From Malurus cyaneus samueli (lineage: Eukaryota; Chordata; Aves; Passeriformes; Maluridae), in NCBI GenBank assembly GCA_009741485.1, contig CM019237.1, positions 51,274,050 to 51,338,049 on the forward strand: 64,000 nucleotides of DNA, in the 5' to 3' direction. The notes under the pieces were generated by a model that was not told the DNA's origin, did not search any database, and worked only from the letters and a program-made list of their open reading frames with translations. The translations under genes and the position numbers were made by a program. Positions 42,594 through 64,000 of the stretch are shown here, piece by piece (the first letter of the stretch is position 1; each line of letters starts with the position of its first letter).

Positions 42594-42725
42594 TTAAAAA
42601 AAAAAACAACCCATCCCCAAACAACAAAAACACACCAAAAAAAACCCACAAAAAAAAACCCACCAAAAAAAAACCCACAAAAAAACCCCACAAAAACAGA
42701 AAACCAAAACCAAAACAAAAAAACC
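42594..42725. repeat. A/C-rich low-complexity tract
   Basis: About 130 bp made almost entirely of A and C on the plus strand, built from irregular 'aaaaaacccac' units with hardly any G or T. Confidence 0.9.
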
Positions 42726-45108
42726 TTCCTACATGGGCTCTGGAAAAACTAGTTAACTAAAATGTGTTCTCAAGGTTTAAAAGTATTAAAAACTTGAAAT
42801 CACAAAGGATTCAAAAATATCTCTGACTTCAAAAGGCTGAGTTATACATGCTTCATATTGATTTGAAACGACTTAAGGTCAGAAATTGTTGCATCAACTT
42901 ACACAAACTGGCAGGGAGTGACACTGACTAGGAGAAAGATAAAATAAATGAATGGAATCAGAAGTAGGTGAAGGTGTGCATGTGATTAATCTGGGCATTA
43001 AATCTGCCTACCTTCAACATTATAAGCTATGTGTGGCACACGAACTTGGGAGTGTATGATTTGCAGTACAGAAACTCACCACAAACCAGCCCATAACTGT
43101 TCTCTACTCAAAAGACTAGAGAAAGCTGTTTATTTAAAATTTGAGGTTATCAGCTATTTTTTCATAGTATTTTATTGAAAATATTTACATAATTTCATTT
43201 TTTTTTTTCATTTCACATGATCATGACAGAACAGCTCACATGATCTAAGATCTTCTTTGGAATATACTATGTATTTTAAAGCAAAATAGAAGTGCTCACA
43301 TGGCCAAAAGATGATTTCAAAACCAGCCCAGTATAAGAAAAGTGACCACTGAAATCCACTCTGAGTGAGCAACACCCGTCTGATGAAAGGCAGCTGTGGT
43401 GCCACATGTACTGGAACAGGCATTGAAAAAATATTCTGCACATTTGATGCTTTCCTGAGAGCTGGGACTTCACTTTTAAGGTGACAGAGTTACCCTCATT
43501 ATGTCTGCCTCTCTGGCCCCTAAATCCTTCATATGATGGAGACTCTTCCACAAAAACAAGAGCAGTAATTAAGCCATCTTACTCTGTAATTAGTCTTTCC
43601 ACTGTAGTGCGGGCGATAGAAATCTGAACGTTTGCGACAGCAGATCATGCATATCCCGTAATTTTTTTTTTGTAGTCTCTAGAGCTCTCTTATCCTTCAT
43701 ATTCTTTCCAATGTAAGATTATATCATGTTTTTCTAAACAAGAATCCATGAAAGTCAAAACACTGATGTCCAAAATGTGGCTCTCCTCTTGTCAAAGTCC
43801 ATGGGACTTATCCAGCACAGAACCCTAAAAGGTGACTGAAAGGAGGAAGGAGACACTTGAATGATGACTGAGAGCTGATCAGTACAGTAAACAATTGAGC
43901 TCTTAACTGTGGATAGGCAGTAAATAATTTCAGTTCAAAATCTTGCTTTGTGAAAGGAAGTAAACACAAAGTTAATCAGAGGCCAGCAAGTCAGGTGATA
44001 TTATACTGGGAGTGTCTATTTAGCAGAGAAACAAAATAAAGTGACGAGCCATTATCATTCACCTCACTTATAATTGCCTGTGTACCATGGGTTATTTATT
44101 TTCAGCACAACCCAAAACAGAACTTGACTCACTGATAAATGCTGTTGCATTTGTAATGTAAAATACAAATCCTATTTTCCATAAATACAAGCATGTAAAC
44201 CAGCTTTAACATGCTCAAAGCAATCTGTATATATATTTTATGTAAAACCACAAGCAACTATGGTTTGAATTTTTTTTTTCAACAGCATCTACTTTTCCAT
44301 GCAATAAACTTACAGACTTTTGTTTGGCTTTAACTCATTAGTGGTCGCAATAAAATCTTTACAAAAAGAAACTGAGTTTCTGCAAAGATCTCAAAGTCAA
44401 GCAGAAATTTAACTCCAAATCTGGCAAAATATTAATTTTGCAATAAAACCCAAAATAAACAGATTCAAAGAGGCACAATTCCAAATGCAATTAAATTATT
44501 TATGAGCTTAAAATCGAACACATGCTCAAGTGCTTTTTAAAACTAATATTAACTCCTTTTCCAGTAACTGTATTGTATTTTAAAAACAGAGGAGGAAGTT
44601 TTATTGATAGTATTTTGCACCTGACCTAAGCGTAAGTTAAAACTCTTCCTTGCTACGGACAAATCCAGTAAAATGCAATCACACAACCATAACACTATGC
44701 TGACATTTGATAAAACAAATGAAAACCACGTGAGCAAAACTGACAGAAGTTTTGTTTGGTTTTTTTAAGCCTGAATTACAAATATTCAAGTCATGCAAAA
44801 TCAGTGATCCCTGAAAACATACTGATTATGAAATGAAGACGTGTCACTCCTGTAGGACAGGTATGATGATTAAGAGTAGACTTACAGGGCACTCTTTTGT
44901 AACATTCCTCCCATTGCATTTAAACGGCTTTTTAAATCATCATAAATATAATCACATTTTCACCATATAATCATGAATGGGGGACCTGGACACCTTTTAA
45001 ACTCTACTATGCCGTAAAATTTAAAAGGTAAGCATAGTAACCATATCCTTTGGGATATGGTTTTACTGAGGAAGAGGAGAGGAAGAAAAGCAGGATTGAC
45101 AAATGTTG

Positions 45109-56800
<11,692 letters not shown>

Positions 56801-57749
56801 AGTTCTTTATGACGATCACAGGTGGCTGCCATCCCTATGGACGTGTCTGTAAGGAAGGTGGGCTCATCCCGCAGAGCCCCGGCCGCCGGGAGCTGAGCAC
56901 GCTCCGCACCTGCTGCGATGTCCTAGCACCGTGACAAACAATTCCGGAGATTTCTTCCGTCCCCAAATTCCAGGGGGTTCTCCAGCGTCATGCCCTGCCT
57001 GCCTGAGCAGCCCCGGCAGAGGGCAGAGCAGCCACACGGAGCCTTGTGGTGGGAAGGAGAGCTGGAGCGTGTTCCTTGCTTCTCTTTTCCACCTCCTAAG
57101 AATGTATTAAAGCGTAAAAACACACGATGTTTCTATTCCAACTGTCTTACAGAAACCGATTGGGCAAAGTAAAGTATAATACCCTGCTGATATAAGGCTG
57201 CATGGGGTTTAATATAGTTTAGAAAATGGAAAATAGAGGCTGTTGAATAGCATCAAAACATCACTCCTGGAGACTCATGGTCTTGGTCCTGTGTCAGTCC
57301 ATAGTGAAAACGTACCACATGTGGGTCACTGATGTCCTCTGGTTATTCACGATATGTTGTGGAACAGAAGGACCTTATCTATCACTGCCAAACCAAACAG
57401 TCCCATTTATATTCATCTGTTGGTAGGCATTAAGAAGAACAGTTGTACTCGGGGGTTGTTTCTTCTTTCTGAAGTGTTCAAAGAGACCCATCAGAGTTAG
57501 AGAGCTTGCTCTTCTACTCTGCACATCAAGCACCTTTCATGCCTCTTTTAAAAAAAAATAAGATTAAATTAGTAGCTGTAGGACACTGAGGACTGTGTTT
57601 CCTGCAGGTTACTTTCCATACACTTGTTTTTATTTTTTTTTAACTCTAGGATTATAAGCCTTTGCCACATCCAAGCTTCCACCTCTTTATCACTTTGCTT
57701 CTGTCAGAGTTTGCTGTGCACACAGCAGACCAAGTTCATTAAGTTTGTA

Positions 57750-57875
57750 AAAAACCTCCAAGATCATCGAGTCCAAACTTTGACTGAACTCTACCATCTC
57801 AAGACTGTGACACCTAGTGGTTTCTTGACTCCACCACCTTCCTACACAGCCCATTCCAATGCCTGACCATAGTGA
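57750..57875 (-). mobile_element. CR1 LINE fragment
   Basis: 'caagatcatcgagtccaaac', 'gactccaccaccttcc' and 'cattccaatgcctgacca' are the reverse complement of the CR1 3' part. Confidence 0.85.
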
Positions 57876-60800
57876 AGAAATTCAAACCATCTGTAATTTA
57901 GTTCACCACACTGTGAAAATTGTATGATGTATCAATAATAATACTTCAGCTATATAATAAAGTTCAGTACTGTTCTCATAGTCTAGGAATATCCCTAGCA
58001 GGGAGTTTGGTCTGGGTTCAACTTTCATTTACAGAGAAAACAAAGGACATTAGGAAATTTGGCACACATAGATGCCACACGAGATGGGGTTCAGCTAGTA
58101 AGATTTTTTTTTTACAGGTCTGTGCATAATTAAAACAGATTTTTTTTTTTCATGTCAAAAGCAAATCACTCATAGGGCTGAAACAGTCCTCAAACAAGCA
58201 GCTTAGATACTTCTGTCCTTTTTCATAGACATATATCTCACCCAGTCCTAAAGACTGTCAGTAATGTTAACTGCATAACCTGTCCAGGCAATCTAGAGAT
58301 CTGTATGAAAGCAAAGATTTTCTAAATCTTTACTAAATCTTCTTTTCTGTAATATGAGTCCATTCATTCCTGTTTTATCCAAAACAGATCTGGAGATTAG
58401 ATTACTTGTTCAGCAGGCATGTGCTTATTTAAAAACAGGCCCCATCTCAGCTCAGACTTTTCCTTTTCAGGATCAGACCCATGAGTTCAGTTTTGTCCTG
58501 GTTCACATCTTCCAGACTTCCCATCATCACCATTATTCACCTTTGGGCTGCTTATAATGTGGTGCTCAAAATTAAACAGGATATTGTGAGGGAGTGAAGC
58601 AGACGGATTACTGCTTCACATACCTAATTTATATACCTCTATAATTTACCTTTTCTTGCACAACATTGACATAATTCAGGCAGAGGTTGGATTTGACCTA
58701 GGGTTTGTTTCTGCAAAAGCTAGGGCATAGCCAGACACTTCCAGCTGCTGTCTTTGCCTCTGGCTCTGTGTACCCCAAGGCAGCTTCCCGTAGTCATTCC
58801 TACAGCAAACAGATCTGTCCCCACCTTAAAACAGTTTAATGGAAACCATATTCCTGTAGTTCATTATGTGAAAGCTACTGAGAATTTCACTGATTTTATG
58901 ATATAGGACATCTACTCCATCTCCTTCAAGCCACAGGCCTGGGTTTGTAGGCTGACATTACAATGGTTTGACTCATTCTCTGTAAATTTTAACTTACTGC
59001 TATTAATTACTTTATTTTATGTACGCATCAAAAATTTGTGATTATTAATTCCAGCTTTCTTTTTCCTAGGATGAAGTGTTTGACTAATGGTTCAAATGCA
59101 TGTGTATCAGGATTTTAGTACAAATCAGGGGTGCATTTCTGAACTGAGTCTCCAGTTATCTAAACTGTTGCTGTGTGACACTACTTGCTGGAGCAGGCAG
59201 AGGGGATAGTCCCCAGGCTCTTCCTTTCTCCCCATTTTTAACACATGGGAACAGTTTATGCTTTCTGGTCTCATCAACTCTGCCTGGTTCAGAGGGTTCA
59301 TCAGCCACCTGCTCCAGTATCCAAGGATGAAACTCAGCTCTGAGCCAGTCTGAGCACACATTACTCACCTAAATACATTCTAACTCCCTTCTCCCTGTTT
59401 GTACTGACGTCTTGCTCCTGGAGGGACTGTGTGGGTAACAGCACTCAGGGAGATAAGAACATTTGCTAGTCTAATAGTAGTTGAGTGGAAAACAAAAGAA
59501 AGATTATAATGTTTTCCACATCTTTGGAACATGTACCCTGGTTTAGGGACCCACAAAGTGGCTTGCAGGCACAGGTTTCCCAGCGTGGAGGAAGGGGCTT
59601 CAGCTCCACCATCACCACCAGCTAGTGCAGCACTCATTCCCATATCCCATGGTGTAGACAAGGTCTTGGACCAGCATAGGTTGCATTCCCCTAATTAATA
59701 TCCCCATCCTGTAATTTCTGACTGTCCCTGATTAAGTAAAGCCAAACTGGATCATTTCAAGGGAATGCTAGTATAGAAGTAAAATTAGTGGGAATAAATC
59801 TATTTTAAAAATATGTTCCATGCCTAATGATTCCATTGGGAGTAGTAAAATCTGTGAATTTCCTTTCTGGCCACCATTTGGTTGCTATAACAGACCAGAT
59901 TATTGTTTCTCTGAAGAAAGAATTCCATTCATTTGTGCCCATGTGTAAGAGCAACAAAACCAGAGGCATTCAGTAGGTGTGTGCTGAGCTGTTAATGCTC
60001 GGAGGTTGTCACCTGCTACCAGGGAGCACATCATGGAACTTGCCCTATTAATTAGGGAAATTTTCTGCAGTGTGTAGCTGTAATTAACATGTATCAGGCA
60101 TGGCTGGACAAGAAACCTCTCAGTATTGATGGTTGGGGTCTGCTTTCATACTAATACCCTCTGAACTGTCTGGCATGAGATCAGCCCTGCCCTTCCAGAT
60201 TGCCAGCCTCGAGATCTGCTCTTCCCTTTCTGACATCCACATGTCGTACTGTGAAAAGACAGGAAAAGCATATCACAGTGGTTCTCTGAAGCTTACACTG
60301 GAGCTTTGGGGGAGTGTGGGTCAAAGCAAAATGCATTAAAAACCAGTGGCAAAACTGCTGTTGGCCCAGCTGGGTCTGGGATTCAATTTTGTGTTCATCG
60401 AGTCTACTTCAGTCTCCCTAAGTAACAGTGCAAGTGGGCCCAGTTGCAGGGTCATGTCTTTTCCTAGGATACCTAATTAATGAATAATGTGGAAACAGGT
60501 AAGAAAGACTCAATGGAAGCATGCAGTGGGAAGTTCTGAGGTACACTTTTTGGGTGAACTGGGATGTACTTTTTCTAGGCCTCTCTGCAGCAGCAGAAAT
60601 TTCAGAATTCCAAATCTCCTTTCCTGAACTACGGATAGCTCCAGTGAAATCTGTGGAGTTACCCCGAAGTCAATCCAATGTAAAGGAAACAGGGAATGGG
60701 TCTGGCAAAATCTATCAAATTACCCATTCCTGTTATTGTAAGCTTTGTGCAAGATTTGGAGTAATACAGCTTGTCCATATATGAGAGTTAGGTGAATAAA

Positions 60801-61103
60801 TGTTACCATTTTTATAAAAAAAGCCAAGGAAGTGTTCAAGGGTATGAAATTTCTTAAAAGCAGGCAGGAAGGAATCTGCTCAGTTTGCACTTGACCTGGT
60901 GTACTTCTTGGACTTTCTGCAGAAATGAAACAGAGCGAATGACTTTGTTGCAGCATATTGAAATGCACTGTTTAATTCAGTGTCTACTGAATGGACTGTG
61001 TTCCCTTTGGCAATCTCATAGACACAGAAGTAATCAGAGAGAATTGAAATATGAATATTTAAGAGTAATTTCAAATTGCTGAAGTTGTTATTATTATAAT
61101 ATT

Positions 61104-61127
61104 ATCATCATCATCATCATCATCATC
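61104..61127. repeat. (ATC)8 microsatellite
   Basis: Eight perfect ATC units, preceded by a TTA/ATT-rich stretch. Confidence 0.95.
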
Positions 61128-61870
61128 AAGACTATTGCACTGTTTGACAAATAGTATAGACATTACGTGTCTGGATATAAAATAATTATTAATTTTTGTA
61201 GTAACAACATTGAATTATACTTTTACTATAAAAGAATTCAGACAACTTTGTAAATCAAGTTAATGATGCAGACATTTACACTTCCACATAATTTTTCATA
61301 CCATTACTTTGATTCGTCCTGCGTAAATCCAGGTGTCCAACTGAGCAATGAGCTGAAAGCCTGAATACCTCAGGTTCTTTGTGTAACCAAAGTTTATAGG
61401 TCAAACTTTCTTCAGAAAGTACCTGTAGAGAACACCTGAAAGCACCTTAACTTTGGATTGCCCTCAGTGAGGGGACATCAACAGCTTTCCCCAACTGGAA
61501 AATGAGTTTTAACAGTGTTAGGTATCCCAATATGCTCAACTTTTTCAGATGCCAGGTTAGTTTGTCCTGATTACATAGGCATGGTTAAGCTTTTAGCCAG
61601 AACTGCAAGCAGAAGAAGTTTTCCCATGAGTTCAGACTTGCAAATATCTTTGCTACCTTGACTGTTTTTAAAAAAATTTTCTTTAGCAGTGTGATTTAAT
61701 CTTGATCCTCCCTAAAACCTTCAAAAATTCCCTCCTACTTAATGGTCTTAGTAGAGGAATGATGTTTTCTCCCTGTAGTTCGTGACTTTTCCTTCCTTTA
61801 TTCCAACTCATGTGTTTCTTCTTACAGTGTCAGGGAATTTCATGCATCAAGTATTTTGTAGTGCATATTT

Positions 61871-61932
61871 TTCTTTCCCTCTTTTTCTTCTTTTCTTTCT
61901 TTTTTTCTTTTTTTTTTTTCTTTATTTCCAGC
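61871..61932. repeat. Polypyrimidine tract
   Basis: About 60 bp of T with interspersed C and virtually no purines on the plus strand. Confidence 0.85.
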
Positions 61933-64000
61933 ATCTTTAAATCTCTATCACATTCGTGGACATGTGATTTTTTTTTTCTATCCTATTCTTCTTACATCCT
62001 TTCTTCATCAACAGCTCCTCCTCCTCCTCCCCACCCCCCAAAATGTGAGATAGTTGTTAACAGCCGATAAAGCAAAAGACCAAAAATCCTGCCTAGTTTT
62101 CCTTCCTGTAATGAAACTGTGGAGAATAATGGAGGAAAATGGAGCCCTTTAAGTAGAAACTGTGAGGGGAACTGATATTGTCCCACAAGTAAAAGATTTC
62201 TGCAAGAAAAAACCTTTGCCAATGTCAATGTGTTTAGGACAAGTTATAAGCATAAATTGCAACACAGCATATTCTGGTGAAGACATCAAGTGATACAGAA
62301 ATATTAAAAAAAGGAAAATTCAATGCAATAAAATCTTAGATCCTAGGGAAAGAGAACTTTTTGCCTATTTATAAAATCTCTGTGTAAGCTGATGTTATGC
62401 ACTAATACACCCTCAAATACTTCACTCACTTACACTCCCATATCACAGCTGCAAGCACCCACGGTGTATCTCCCCAGCAAGGATCACTTGTGTGCAACAC
62501 AGACAGCAAAGGACACCGCCTGTCACATGTTCATTATTTCTCTGGAGTTATTCTTGATGGACAACAATGAATTTGAGTTTTGATAAATCCTTGATATCCT
62601 TTAGGAACCAGTGTTTGTTATAGGACAGGCTTTTGTTTTGCATTCTTGCTTACCTCAGCACCAACAGATCTTTGGAAAAGTTGCCAATTTTGCCCATTTC
62701 CACTTGTTTGTTTAAAGTTTATATCTGTTTTTCCAGCAAGCCAGTGGGAAAAAAAAGGCTGCACACAGCCTCACATCCAGTTGTGAGGATGCTGGATGCA
62801 TCTTCTGCTCTCAAGTCATCTTGTCCTGTGGGCTTCAGTGCGGGCCTTTTGGGCTTGACCTGAACATCACATGACTCAATTTTACTGCTGAGAACAATGT
62901 TCTGGGAACAGTGTCAAGGGAATGGTGTTCTTCATTATCAGTACAGGCTATTCTTTTACCTCTTGTTCTGCTTTGTCATCTGGTGCTTTCACGTACATGT
63001 GTTTCCATTCATACTGTGTTCGTAACACTCTTAATATATTTCTTGTTACAAATCTGTCACTTTAGCAGCCAGCTCCCTCATTTTATCTGCTCACTGGGTC
63101 ATTAAACCAGCTGAGTCCATAAACATCCTCAGTCTGCTGCCACAGTTTGCCCACAATATATTTCACAACTATTTATGAAATGCATGTTTATTTTACACAT
63201 TAACAAATTCTTTCACTTGAATCACAGGAATGTGTATATAGTACCTCCTTTTTGCCTGACACTGAACTCTGAACATCCCTGGCTGCTGCTAATGGTTTTG
63301 CTCTGCCAAATACAAGGCTTTGTGTGCTGCCTCTCAGTAGAAGAGAAATCCACAATTTGAAATTGTGGCCTAATGAGAACGAAGCTTTATTTGTGCCTAG
63401 GCTAAAGCAATTTATACCTCTCTCTGTCTAAAGTAGCAGGTTTAATTATAGATTCATACAGCTCATAGTCTGCTGGGCCTTCTGAAACTGCTGCTGTAGC
63501 ACAGTGTGGTATAACCCTGAGTAACTCAGAATTAGCAACCCAAAGCAGCGTTCACATGTCATTGTGGCAGCTGGTGTGACCAGTGCCATTTGTTACCATT
63601 ATTATAGCAGCATTAACACTATGCGGTACAGCAGCAAGTATAATAACTGAGAGAATCATCATCAGAGGTGCAATAAATTACCCTTCTTACTCTAACACTG
63701 ATGTCAAAATGCGCCCTTGGAGAACTCAGAAAAATCACTGTTTTTACTGTAGACAGATTTCCAGACAGTTATCTATGATTGTTGCACGAGGAACAGCTTC
63801 TGCTGATGCCATTGTGTTATTAGTGCTTGCAGTTTCTAATTACAGTATTTTTTGCTTCTTTTGTGGCTACGTTGAGTCGAAATTCTTCTTCTTACAGGTC
63901 TTGAGCAGCGGCAGTTTCCCTTTAGGTGAAATGAACCCCTTGTGCATGCATGTTGCTCCTCTTCCTTTCACAGTAAACACCATCCTGTGTGTAGGCTCCA

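Larger units (their letters stand above)
38087..45108. other. 3' flanks of the convergent sulfotransferase and CMAS genes
   Basis: The two genes converge here, so the region holds both 3' UTRs and about 6 kb of other sequence. No clear plus-strand AATAAA was fixed for the sulfotransferase. For CMAS, minus-strand AATAAA candidates occur at 44600-44605, 44095-44100 and near 43170. It also contains a CR1 copy (40370-40765) and an A/C-rich low-complexity block (42594-42725). No other gene was recognised. Confidence 0.6.

Noticed and set aside
59950..60110. TAATTA-rich stretch considered as a conserved regulatory element
   Set aside because: AT-rich homeodomain-like words are too common by chance. 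Without alignments there is no evidence of conservation.

Overview
This window looks like nuclear DNA from a bird, probably a songbird. The evidence is three intron-containing vertebrate genes plus the first exon of a fourth, well over ten truncated CR1-type LINE copies (the standard avian interspersed repeat, usually only the 3' end), LTR-type retroelements, and a gene-poor AT-rich background with CpG-rich first exons. There are no bacterial features and no CRISPR array. I saw no tRNA or rRNA gene by eye.

Layout. Positions 1-1300 hold the first coding exon and CpG-rich promoter of GABARAPL1 (minus strand; the rest of the gene lies left of the window). The promoter carries five spaced CRE-like TGACGTCA elements. 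TMEM52B (minus strand) lies at 7002-8770 with three recognisable coding exons, including a 39-nt micro-exon; its signal-peptide exon was not found. A decayed, internally deleted endogenous retrovirus occupies about 12.56-14.95 kb on the minus strand. From 15 to 31 kb I see only CR1 fragments and one probable solo LTR. A complete six-exon cytosolic sulfotransferase of the SULT6B1-like type runs from 31092 to 38086 on the plus strand. CMAS (CMP-sialic acid synthetase) runs from 56065 down to 45109 on the minus strand with all eight coding exons; its splice sites and reading phase are consistent throughout and predict 428 residues. Beyond 56.3 kb there are CR1 fragments and simple repeats and no recognisable gene.

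How the genes relate. They are unrelated housekeeping or metabolic genes, not one system: GABARAPL1 in autophagy, TMEM52B a small membrane protein, the SULT in PAPS-dependent sulfonation, and CMAS in nuclear activation of sialic acid. In human, GABARAPL1 and TMEM52B are neighbours in 12p13 inside the C-type-lectin (NK receptor) region, while CMAS is in 12p12. Here they lie within 56 kb with no lectin gene between them.

The most notable points are the CRE array at GABARAPL1, the roughly 29-bp minisatellite that starts about 25 bp inside CMAS intron 1 and is open in all frames, an NRF1-type palindrome abutting the CMAS exon 1 splice donor, the reverse-transcriptase-core deletion in the retrovirus, and an avian SULT6B-like enzyme with a degenerate dimerisation motif. 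I found no convincing undescribed multi-gene system.
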